Part shown: in pieces, positions 6,799 to 12,806 of the stretch
Layout of the letters: every line of letters starts with the position of its first letter
How positions within the stretch are numbered: position 1 is the first letter of the stretch
Source of the DNA: CAYUNA01 sp047629355
GTDB lineage: Bacteria > Bacteroidota > Bacteroidia > Chitinophagales > Saprospiraceae
Reading direction: 5' to 3'
Assembly (NCBI GenBank): GCA_047629355.1
Contig: JBLHWU010000125.1
Span: forward strand, 1-19,021
DNA length: 19,021 bases
Translations under genes and position numbers: made by a program
The notes under the pieces: generated by a model
What the model was told of the DNA's origin: nothing
What the model saw: the letters and a program-made list of their open reading frames with translations, nothing else
Databases searched by the model: none

Positions 6799-7756
6799 AG
6801 AAACATCAATTATCAATGAATTAAAAATTAATGATATCCCAAAAGGAGCCATTACACGCTATTGGTTAAACATTGCCACGGATGGCTTAGGCGTTCCGAT
6901 TCGAGTACCAGTTATGGTTGCTCGCGGAAAAAAAGACGGGAAAGTCTTGGGCGTGACAGCTGCTGTTCATGGAAATGAATTAAATGGAATTCCTGTTATT
7001 CAACGGTTGTTTAAAGAAATAGATGTTGAAGAATTAAGTGGAACAATCGTCGGTATTCCTGTAACAAATGTACCCTCTTTCCTTCGCAAAAAACGCCGAT
7101 ACCTAGATGGAACAGACTTGAATCATATCATGCCAGGCAAAGCTGATGGAACAGTCAGTCAGGTATACGCGTGGCGTGTTGTCAACCGAATTATAAAGGA
7201 ATTTGATTTTTTGATTGATTTGCACACCGCTAGTAATGGACGAGTAAATTCTTATTACATTCGAGCAGATATGGGAGATAAAATGGTGCAAAAAATGGCG
7301 CTACTCCAAAATGCTCAAATTATCGTACATAATCCACCAAGTGATGGCACATTAAGAGGAACAGCCGCCGAAATGGGTATTTCTGCGATTACGCTGGAGG
7401 TTGGCAATCCGAATACTTTTCAGAAAGGACTCATCCGAGATGGATTAACGGGGATTCATAATGTACTTGGCTACCTTGGTATGTTGGACTGCGAAGTTGA
7501 AGACCACAGCGAAGAAACCGTTTTATGTGAAAAATCCTATTGGCTTTATTCTGATACTGGAGGGATTTTGGCGGTTCATCCAAAGGTGACAGATTTGGTT
7601 GAAAAAGGAGAAGTTATTGCGACTATGCGAAACATTTTTGGCGATATTGTTAAAAAATATCTTGCACCAGAATATGGTATTGTTATCGGTAAAAGTGTTA
7701 ATCCGGTTAACCACACAGGAGGGCGAATTTTGCATTTAGGCATTATTAAGGACTAA
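6779..7756 (+). CDS. Succinylglutamate desuccinylase/aspartoacylase family zinc hydrolase
   Basis: The 325-residue protein belongs to the AstE/AspA group of M14-like zinc enzymes. The metal ligands are visible: H64 and E67 in AAVHGNELNG, and H149 in FLIDLHTAS. The catalytic glutamate is E207 in ITLEVGNP. RRYLDGTDLNHIMPG (about 107-120) resembles the substrate-binding segment. The C-terminal beta-rich part (about 230-325) fits the family. These enzymes hydrolyse N-acyl-amino acids, or peptide-like bonds in relatives. The gene begins inside the 3' end of the GshB-like gene, which implies tight coupling. The hydrolase could recycle, proofread or activate the compound made by the two ligases. It is predicted cytosolic, with no signal peptide. 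Confidence 0.82.
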   Translation: MLELLNKETSIINELKINDIPKGAITRYWLNIATDGLGVPIRVPVMVARGKKDGKVLGVTAAVHGNELNGIPVIQRLFKEIDVEELSGTIVGIPVTNVPSFLRKKRRYLDGTDLNHIMPGKADGTVSQVYAWRVVNRIIKEFDFLIDLHTASNGRVNSYYIRADMGDKMVQKMALLQNAQIIVHNPPSDGTLRGTAAEMGISAITLEVGNPNTFQKGLIRDGLTGIHNVLGYLGMLDCEVEDHSEETVLCEKSYWLYSDTGGILAVHPKVTDLVEKGEVIATMRNIFGDIVKKYLAPEYGIVIGKSVNPVNHTGGRILHLGIIKD

Positions 7757-7804
7757 CTTGAATGACTACTAAGTAATGACAAAAAAATATCCGTCTAAAA
7801 CAAA

Positions 7805-7964
7805 GGAACGCGAAATAAATAAATGTAATTTTTTGAGCGTGAGATTTTGGTCTTAGTTCTTGCTTTGAAAGTGCGATTTATGTTGATATAATGAGCAATT
7901 TTAAAGTGAAAAAATAAGACCAAAATATCCTGTCAAGAAGCGATAGTTATTTATTTCGCATTCC
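7805..7964. mobile_element. MITE-like hairpin element, GGAACGCGAAATAAATAA ends
   Basis: The 160-bp element is bounded by GGAACGCGAAATAAATAA (7805-7822) and its inverted copy TTATTTATTTCGCATTCC (7947-7964), with one mismatch in 18. The inner parts also pair (GATTTTGGTCTTA with TAAGACCAAAAT), so the whole element can fold into a long hairpin. There is no coding capacity. A half copy lies at 1406-1440. It separates the deacylase from the MscS gene. Confidence 0.75.
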
Positions 7965-7973
7965 AAAGGGAGT

Positions 7974-8018
7974 TTGAGGGGTGAAAACCGTTTTATAAAA
8001 ACTATTTTTGCCCCTCAA
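7974..8018. repeat. TTGAGGG-type imperfect palindrome
   Basis: TTGAGGGGTGAAAACCGTTT pairs imperfectly with AAACTATTTTTGCCCCTCAA around a short AT loop. It has the same outer and inner pattern as the palindromes at 15, 974, 2966 and 12451. It lies just 5' of the MscS gene, so it could affect readthrough from the deacylase operon. Confidence 0.6.
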
Positions 8019-8066
8019 CAACTCCATTAAGACAAACACAACGTCGCTTTATCAAAATCATCATCA

Positions 8067-8906
8067 ATGAATTTTAATTTAATACCAATTGGCTCTTTTA
8101 TAGCCATTATAGCGGCTACTATTTTGGTGGCTTATTTGGTCAATCGTTTTTTTAATCGGCTGATTCGGCGGTCAATGGAAGAGCAGAATACCGATCCAAC
8201 CAATTATAAATTTTTGCGGCACGTCGTCGTCGCACTTGTTCATATTGTCGGCTTTGGTATTGCTATTTATTCTGTTCCACAGCTCAAAACATTAGCGAGT
8301 TCTTTATTGGCAGGTGCGGGTATTTTTGCGTTGGCGATTAGTTTTGCGTCTCAACAAGCGTTGAGCAATGTGATTAGCGGGATTTTTATTATCATCTTCA
8401 AGCCATTTCGCGTAAATGACCGACTGAATATCAAAGAATTTGTAGGCATTGTGGAAGACATTACGCTGCGGCATACCGTAATTCGAGATTTTGAAAATAA
8501 GCGGATTATCATTCCCAACTCCGTGATTAGTAATGATGTCATTGTCAACTCTAATTTTGCAGATGACCAAATTTGTAAATGGATAGATGTACGCATTGGT
8601 TTTGATAGTTCTATTGCCGATGCCAAACAAATTCTTCTAGAAGAGATAAAAAATCATCCCTTTTATCTGGACCCTCGTACACCAGAACAAAAAGCAACAG
8701 GGGTACCAGAAGTCGTTGTGAGGGTATTGAGTTGGGGGGAATATGCCATCAATATACGAGTCTGGGCATGGACAAAAGATGCACCAAGTGGATTCGTCTT
8801 AAGTTGTGATGTACTAGAAAGTGTTAAGAATCGGTTTGAAAAAGAAGGGATTGAAATCCCCTTTCCGCATCGGACAGTGGTTCATAAATCAATGCCTAAG
8901 TTTTAG
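8067..8906 (+). CDS. Small-conductance mechanosensitive channel, MscS family
   Basis: The 279-residue protein has the minimal MscS architecture. There are two N-terminal helices (about 7-27 and 48-67). The pore helix is LASSLLAGAGIFALAISFAS (about 76-95), followed by QQALSNVISGIFIIIFKPF. The beta domain comes next, with DRLNIKEFVGIVEDITLRHT and NKRIIIPNSVISNDVIVN (about 112-158). The C-terminal alpha-beta domain runs to the end, with an IPFPHRTV motif. It opens under membrane tension and releases solutes upon hypo-osmotic shock. It is the last plus-strand gene of the antiporter and ligase group, about 310 bp after the deacylase with repeats in between, so it may have its own promoter. It converges with galT 48 bp away. 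Confidence 0.92.
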   Translation: MNFNLIPIGSFIAIIAATILVAYLVNRFFNRLIRRSMEEQNTDPTNYKFLRHVVVALVHIVGFGIAIYSVPQLKTLASSLLAGAGIFALAISFASQQALSNVISGIFIIIFKPFRVNDRLNIKEFVGIVEDITLRHTVIRDFENKRIIIPNSVISNDVIVNSNFADDQICKWIDVRIGFDSSIADAKQILLEEIKNHPFYLDPRTPEQKATGVPEVVVRVLSWGEYAINIRVWAWTKDAPSGFVLSCDVLESVKNRFEKEGIEIPFPHRTVVHKSMPKF

Positions 8907-8954
8907 AAGATATTGCCTATCCTCACCAACGTCCAAAGCTTAGCTCTAAATATC

Positions 8955-9974
8955 TTAACCCAATCCCCGCATTTTCTCCGCTGCCATTTCAGCCGTAATA
9001 TCCCTTTGCGGATTCCCAAACATTTCATATCCAACCATGAATTTCTTAACTGTGGCAGAACGAAGCAACGGTGGATAAAAAGCCATATGCATATGCCAAT
9101 CAGAATGGTCTTTGCTATCCGTTGGCGCTTGATGAATACCTGAAGAATATGGAAAAGAAGTATCAAAAATGCGGTCAAACTGCTCTGTCAACTCTTTTAA
9201 AATTTGGGCAAATGCTGTTTTTTCAGCTGCCGAGAATTGCCCAATATGCTGTATATGCCGACGTGGAATAATCATTGCCTCATAGGGCCAAACTGCCCAA
9301 AAAGGAACCAAAGCTACAAAATGGTCATTTTCGCAAATCAAGCGTTCTTTGGCTTCTATTTCTTGTTGTAAATAGTCGGTAAGTAAACTTCTCTGGTGTT
9401 TTTTCCAATACTTTTTTTGCTGTTTTGATTTCTTAACGACTTCCTGTGGAATTGAGCTTTGTGCCCAAATCTGTCCGTGAGGATGAGGGTTGCTGCAACC
9501 CATCGTTGCCCCTTTGTTTTCAAAAATTTGTACATGATTGATGAAAGGCTTACTACCTAGAGTTGTATATTCATCTTGCCAAGTTTCGACTATCTTTTCG
9601 ATAGCTGGAACGGTCATGTCTGGTAGTGTAAGGGAGTGGTCGGGTGAAAAGCAAATAACGCGACACATTCCTTTTTCACCTTTTGCCTTGAGCAATCCTT
9701 CTTGATAATTGGCGCGACTCGTCTTGGGTAATAATGCTCCAAAATCATTGTCAAAGGCATAAGTATCTTTGTAAACCGGTGTTTGCGAACCATTTGCACG
9801 CACATTACCAGCGCACAAATAGCAATTAGGATCATGTTGAGGACGGTCATTGGGCACAATTTTTTCTACTTTGCCCTGCCATGGACGTTTGGTTCGATGT
9901 GGAGAAACCAAAACCCATTCATCAGTCAAAATATTATAGCGTCGGTGTGGGGCGTCTGAAAAATTGATTGGCAT
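8955..9974 (-). CDS. galT: Galactose-1-phosphate uridylyltransferase
   Basis: GalT exchanges UMP between UDP-glucose and galactose-1-phosphate, giving UDP-galactose and glucose-1-phosphate (Leloir pathway, cytosol). The 339-residue protein keeps the known residues. The zinc ligands are C51 and C54 (CYLC), H113 and H164. The catalytic His166 lies in the NPHPHGQIWA motif. The N-terminal HRRYNILTDEWVLVSPHRTK and the C-terminal SDWHMHMAFYPPLLRS segment are typical of type I GalT. It follows galK by 16 bp on the same strand, so the two form an operon in the order galK-galT. No galE or galM is in the window, so UDP-galactose must be recycled by genes elsewhere. Confidence 0.95.
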   Translation of the reverse strand: MPINFSDAPHRRYNILTDEWVLVSPHRTKRPWQGKVEKIVPNDRPQHDPNCYLCAGNVRANGSQTPVYKDTYAFDNDFGALLPKTSRANYQEGLLKAKGEKGMCRVICFSPDHSLTLPDMTVPAIEKIVETWQDEYTTLGSKPFINHVQIFENKGATMGCSNPHPHGQIWAQSSIPQEVVKKSKQQKKYWKKHQRSLLTDYLQQEIEAKERLICENDHFVALVPFWAVWPYEAMIIPRRHIQHIGQFSAAEKTAFAQILKELTEQFDRIFDTSFPYSSGIHQAPTDSKDHSDWHMHMAFYPPLLRSATVKKFMVGYEMFGNPQRDITAEMAAEKMRGLG

Positions 9975-9990
9975 AAGTGCTTATTTTATC

Positions 9991-11118
9991 TTATTTCGTT
10001 TCTAATAATCGAGTTCCATCTTTAATAGAAACCCTATAAGGCGTGGTATCCATACCAAATCGGTCTCGATAACTACTGGAAATTTTATTAGTAAATTCTT
10101 CCGTTCGGCTTTTTTCAATAATGTTAATCGTACATCCTCCAAAGCCTCCTCCCATCATTCGGCTACCTAAGATATAGGCATGGTCAATCGTTTCTTGTAC
10201 TAAAAAATCTAATTCAGAGCAGCTAACTTCATAGTAGTTTTGTAAGCTGTAATGAGAGTCATAAATCAAATTGCCCAATGCTTTAAAATCGTTGTCTTTC
10301 AAAGCAGTCGTTGCTTTCAAAACTCGACTATTTTCTAAAACTACATGTTTACAGCGATGGTAAATTTTTTCAGAAAAAAGTTCCCGATGCACGGGTAGCA
10401 TGTTATAAACTACATCTCTCAGGGTCTTAATTTCAGAAGTAGGATACAATTTTTGTAAAATAGCTACCCCTTCCTCACACTCTGCTTTTCGCGTATTGTA
10501 TTCTGAAGACGCCAAAGCATGAGAGACGTTAGAATTCAGTAAAAGGATTTCGTATTGCCCCAAATCCAATGGAAAATGCTTGAATTCTAAAGTCCTGCAA
10601 TCCAATAGCATTGCTTGGTTCTTTTTGCCCATCATGCTGGCAAATTGGTCCATAATTCCACATTGAATTCCCGCAAAATTATGCTCTGCCATTTGGCAAG
10701 CCTTAATCAATTGCCAACGGTCAAATTTCAAATCAAACAACTCATTTAAGCCAAAAGCCAAGCTACATTCCAAGGCAGCAGAAGAACTCATGCCACTACC
10801 AATTGGCACATCTCCAGCAAATTCACCGTCAAAACCAGAAAATTTTGCACCTAATTTTTGTAATTCACTAACTACACCCATCACATAATTTTGCCAACCA
10901 CTACTTAATGGTGAAAAATTAGTCAAGTCAAAAGAGAAATGTTCGTCTACATTCATTGCCTTGATATTTGCTTGATTCGGTGTTCCATTTTTGGATAATT
11001 GGAAAACCGCATTCTTATCTATCGCGGCTGGAAGTACCAGACCTTCGTTGTAATCGGTATGTTCTCCTATCAAATTAATTCGACCTGGAGATTGCGAAAT
11101 GACGGTGTGCTTGCTCAT
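9991..11118 (-). CDS. galK: Galactokinase
   Basis: GalK phosphorylates alpha-D-galactose to galactose-1-phosphate with ATP. All three GHMP-kinase motifs are present: SPGRINLIGEHTDYNEG near the N-terminus, the phosphate loop PIGSGMSSSAALE, and GGGFGGCTI near the C-terminus. The catalytic aspartate is in CGIMDQFASMMG. I prefer the ATG at 11118 (MSKHTVISQSPGR, 375 residues). The frame also has ATGs at 11130 and 11154. The 11154 start would add MKLLLLFF, encoded by a hairpin arm and an A/T run, and would sit inside a hairpin. The gene heads an operon with galT and is divergent from the NUDIX regulator, whose predicted operators lie 92-136 bp upstream. Confidence 0.95.
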   Translation of the reverse strand: MSKHTVISQSPGRINLIGEHTDYNEGLVLPAAIDKNAVFQLSKNGTPNQANIKAMNVDEHFSFDLTNFSPLSSGWQNYVMGVVSELQKLGAKFSGFDGEFAGDVPIGSGMSSSAALECSLAFGLNELFDLKFDRWQLIKACQMAEHNFAGIQCGIMDQFASMMGKKNQAMLLDCRTLEFKHFPLDLGQYEILLLNSNVSHALASSEYNTRKAECEEGVAILQKLYPTSEIKTLRDVVYNMLPVHRELFSEKIYHRCKHVVLENSRVLKATTALKDNDFKALGNLIYDSHYSLQNYYEVSCSELDFLVQETIDHAYILGSRMMGGGFGGCTINIIEKSRTEEFTNKISSSYRDRFGMDTTPYRVSIKDGTRLLETK

Positions 11119-11130
11119 TGTCTTTTGCAT

Positions 11131-11170
11131 AAAAAAAAGTAGTAGCAATTTCATTACGAAACTGCTACTA
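11131..11170 (-). terminator. Terminator-like hairpin in the galK leader (possible attenuator)
   Basis: On the minus strand, TAGTAGCAGTTTC pairs with GAAATTGCTACTA (13 bp with one G-U pair) around the loop GTAAT, followed by AC and eight T residues. That is the form of an intrinsic terminator, placed just before the preferred galK start. It also buries the upstream ATG at 11154. The stem is AT-rich, so a simple operator palindrome is an alternative. Confidence 0.5.
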
Positions 11171-11209
11171 GACTATAATAATTGTATGAAATTTCCAAAG
11201 TAGTATTAT

Positions 11210-11228
11210 AAACGTAAAATATACGCTT
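11210..11228. promoter_or_regulatory. Operator-like palindrome 1 in the galK/regulator intergenic region
   Basis: AAACGTAAAATATACGCTT is an imperfect 19-bp palindrome with core CGTAnAnTnTACG. The segment GTAAAATATACGCTTATTTT recurs 26 bp downstream with one mismatch as part of operator 2. Two tandem sites between divergent genes beside a NUDIX-type regulator suggest autoregulation and galK-galT control. No binding data are available. Confidence 0.6.
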
Positions 11229-11231
11229 ATT

Positions 11232-11261
11232 TTGCAAGTGTAAAATAAACGCTTATTTTTG
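11232..11261 (+). promoter_or_regulatory. Promoter of the NUDIX regulator gene
   Basis: TTG at 11232-11234 is followed, after exactly 19 bp, by TATTTTTG at 11254-11261. This agrees with the Bacteroidota sigma-ABfr consensus TTG-N19-TAnnTTTG. The start codon at 11298 leaves a short leader. Operator 2 fills the spacer, which fits repression by promoter occlusion. Confidence 0.65.
11236..11254. promoter_or_regulatory. Operator-like palindrome 2, inside the promoter spacer
   Basis: AAGTGTAAAATAAACGCTT (outer AAG...CTT and GT...AC symmetric) matches operator 1, with its centre 26 bp away. It covers the spacer between the -33 and -7 boxes of the regulator promoter. Confidence 0.6.
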
Positions 11262-11293
11262 ACATTTCAAAACATTTCAAAACATTTCAAAAA
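11262..11293 (+). repeat. Triple 10-bp tandem repeat in the regulator leader
   Basis: ACATTTCAAA is repeated three times head to tail (period 10 bp), directly after the -7 box and before the ATG at 11298. It lies in the presumed 5' leader or at the transcription start. The period near one helical turn could place protein contacts on one DNA face, or it may be a simple slippage product. Confidence 0.65.
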
Positions 11294-11297
11294 TTAT

Positions 11298-12008
11298 ATG
11301 TCTACTATTTTAAAAACATCAACTTCGGCTTATCAAGATATCGATTCATTTCTTGTCGCATCGGACTGCATCATTTTTGGTTTTGATGAAAAACAATTAA
11401 AACTGCTATTGTTTAAACGAAAAATTGAACCGTTTAAAAATGAATGGTCCTTGATTGGCAGTTTTGTGAAAGGGGAGGAGAGTGTTCAAAATGCCGCGAA
11501 TCGAGTATTGGAAGAATCGACTGGACTAACGAATGTTTTTTTAGAAGAATTGGGCTGCTACGGACAACCTAACCGTGACCCTGGGGCGAGAGTGATTTCG
11601 ATGGCGTACTTCGCTTTGGTTCGTTTGGAGGAACAAAAGGAGCAATTGACAGAATCTTATGAGGCGCATTGGTTTGGGGTGGAAAATATTCCTGAATTGA
11701 TTTTAGACCATAATAAAATGGTGAAAGATGCTTTGGAAAAATTACGCAGAAAGGCACGTTATCAGCCAATTGGTTTTGAATTATTGCCAGAGAAATTTAC
11801 GATTCCTAAGTTGAAATTTTTGTATGATTCGATTTATCAAACTGAATTTGACCGCCGCAATTTTAGAAAGAAAATTCTCTCTATGAATATTCTGAAAAAA
11901 TTGGAGGAAAAAGATAAAACGACTTCGCGGAAGGGTGCTTTTTTGTATCAATTTGATTTGAAAAAGTATAAGGAATTTGTTGGAAAGGGATTTAATTTTG
12001 TATTGTGA
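11298..12008 (+). CDS. NUDIX-domain sugar-responsive transcription regulator (NrtR/AraR-like)
   Basis: The 236-residue protein has an N-terminal NUDIX domain and a C-terminal winged helix. The NUDIX box GSFVKGEESVQNAANRVLEE lacks the catalytic Arg-Glu pair (Asn-Arg instead) and is followed by STGL. It is therefore probably a ligand sensor and not a hydrolase, as in the NrtR-type regulators that control arabinose and other sugar genes in Bacteroidota. The C-terminal part (about 150-236; LPEKFTIPKLKFLYDSIYQ, DRRNFRKKILSM, RKGAFLYQFD) fits the NrtR winged helix. The ATG at 11298 is preferred over an in-frame TTG at 11259, which lies inside the promoter. Being divergent from galK-galT with paired operators between, it likely controls galactose use. 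Confidence 0.85.
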   Translation: MSTILKTSTSAYQDIDSFLVASDCIIFGFDEKQLKLLLFKRKIEPFKNEWSLIGSFVKGEESVQNAANRVLEESTGLTNVFLEELGCYGQPNRDPGARVISMAYFALVRLEEQKEQLTESYEAHWFGVENIPELILDHNKMVKDALEKLRRKARYQPIGFELLPEKFTIPKLKFLYDSIYQTEFDRRNFRKKILSMNILKKLEEKDKTTSRKGAFLYQFDLKKYKEFVGKGFNFVL

Positions 12009-12024
12009 TTTTTAAATAGGGGAC

Positions 12025-12193
12025 CTTAGTAAAAAACGATTTAATAAGTTGGACCATAATGCGCCGTAATTTTTTCTTCTAAAGAATTCAAAAAATCGTT
12101 GCATAGCCTTCGTTACGGAACTATTTTTTGTGTTTTTTAGAAGGGAAAAGGACAAGCATAATGGCCCAAGTTATTGAATCGTTTTTTACTTAG
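12025..12193 (+). mobile_element. MITE-like hairpin element, copy 2
   Basis: The 169-bp element is nearly identical to 1242-1408 (see that entry for structure). Its inverted ends are 12025-12062 and 12156-12193. Here the outer A run and the opposing T run each have six bases, against five in copy 1, so pairing is kept. It begins 16 bp after the regulator stop codon and may serve as its terminator. A TTAGTAACGGTAAAATAAT motif follows at once, at 12190-12208. Confidence 0.85.
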
Positions 12194-12242
12194 TAACGGT
12201 AAAATAATAAGTCCGCCAACTAACAACATTTATTTTGGTCTT

Positions 12243-12270
12243 TTTCTCCACTTCGGTCGAAATGACAAAA
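12243..12270 (-). repeat. Bacteroidota-type dispersed repeat TCATTTCGACCGAAGTGGAG
   Basis: On the minus strand TTGTCATTTCGACCGAAGTG is followed by GAGAAA. From memory this is a variant of a string (TCATTTCGA-CGAAG-GGAGAAATC) scattered through many Bacteroidota genomes. Only one copy is present in this window, so the call depends on that recollection. Confidence 0.5.
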
Positions 12271-12365
12271 GATGTTTACTTTTTAAATAGGAGTTATCTC
12301 TACATAATGACTGTTTCAAAAGTGGAAAATAAGGGCAAAAGAAATACTTGATAGATGGCGGAGTT

Positions 12366-12386
12366 ATTTTTTTACCGTTACTTAAT
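12366..12386 (-). repeat. Inverted copy of the TTAAGTAACGGT end motif
   Basis: On the minus strand the sequence reads AATTAAGTAACGGTAAAAAA, the same motif as at 1191 and 12189. With the forward copy at 12190 it brackets about 170 bp (12210-12365) in which I see no gene. That space holds the TCATTTCGACCGAAGTGG-type repeat. Confidence 0.55.
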
Positions 12387-12401
12387 TATTTTGATTTTTC
12401 A

Positions 12402-12432
12402 GGAGGGAGAAAATTTGCAACTTTCTCCCTCC
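12402..12432. repeat. GGAGGGAGAAA hairpin, terminator-like
   Basis: GGAGGGAGAAA (12402-12412) and TTTCTCCCTCC (12422-12432) form a perfect 11-bp stem with a 9-nt loop. T-rich and A-rich tracts flank it (TTTTGATTTTTC before, CAAAAAATATA after), so it could end transcripts from either side between the convergent regulator and isomerase-like genes. The AGAAAAT core is shared with the hairpins at 105, 2901 and 12714. Confidence 0.6.
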
Positions 12433-12450
12433 CAAAAAATATATTGGGTC

Positions 12451-12482
12451 TTGAGGGACAAAAACCATTTTTGTCTCTCAAA
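12451..12482. repeat. TTGAGGG-type palindrome, short form
   Basis: TTGAGGGACAAAAA pairs with TTTTTGTCTCTCAA with one mismatch around a CCA-type loop. It is a short member of the palindrome family at 15, 974, 2966 and 7974. It immediately follows the GGAGGGAGAAA hairpin, the same neighbour relation as in the composites, but without the GC-rich middle module. Confidence 0.6.
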
Positions 12483-12490
12483 CGCCCCTT

Positions 12491-12651
12491 AAGTAGGTGC
12501 CCCTAAATAATCGACACTTTTCGACAGGACTATTTTCCGTTTAAAAAACTTAAAAACGCCTCCAATAGAAGAACTATTAAAGGATTTTTTAAATTTCTTA
12601 AACAAAAAATATCTTCTGTCAAAAGTGTCGATTATTTAAGTTCACCTACTT
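12491..12651. mobile_element. MITE-like hairpin element, AAGTAGGTG ends
   Basis: The arms at 12491-12527 and 12616-12651 are complementary over about 36 bp apart from a small mismatched patch and one bulge. They share AAGTAGGTG at the outer ends and TAAATAATCGACACTTTT inside. The roughly 90-bp middle is AT-rich and partly self-complementary. No reading frame is present. A weak resemblance, GAGGTGACCCCAAATAATTT at 201-220, may be a relic of one end. Confidence 0.75.
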
Positions 12652-12683
12652 AGGAACGTGAAATAACAACTAATAAATTGGCT

Positions 12684-12784
12684 CTACGGTGAAAAGTGTG
12701 GGTCAATATGAGAAGGGAGAAAATCTTACGATTTTCTCCCTCAAGAACCCCTTTGTTAAAACTTACCCACAGTTTTCACCGTAG
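12684..12784. repeat. Nested hairpins: CTACGGTGAAAA arms around a GGGAGAAAATC stem
   Basis: Outer 20-bp arms, CTACGGTGAAAAGTGTGGGT (12684-12703) and its complement (12765-12784), have one mismatch. Inside is a perfect 12-bp stem, AGGGAGAAAATC (12714-12725) with GATTTTCTCCCT (12730-12741) and loop TTAC. The inner stem belongs to the AGAAAAT family seen at 105, 2901 and 12402, suggesting one repeat inserted in another. It lies 22 bp past the end of the isomerase-like gene and could act as its terminator. Confidence 0.7.
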
Positions 12785-12806
12785 TGCCCTAAAATTAAAC
12801 CTATTC

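Noticed and set aside
11262..11293. Tandem ACATTTCAAA units as a CRISPR-like array or replication iterons
   Set aside because: Only three adjacent 10-bp units with no spacers and no replication or Cas gene nearby.
11259..11297. In-frame TTG start giving the regulator 13 extra residues
   Set aside because: The TTG overlaps the -7 box and the extra residues are encoded by the 10-bp tandem repeat; the ATG at 11298 is a better start.
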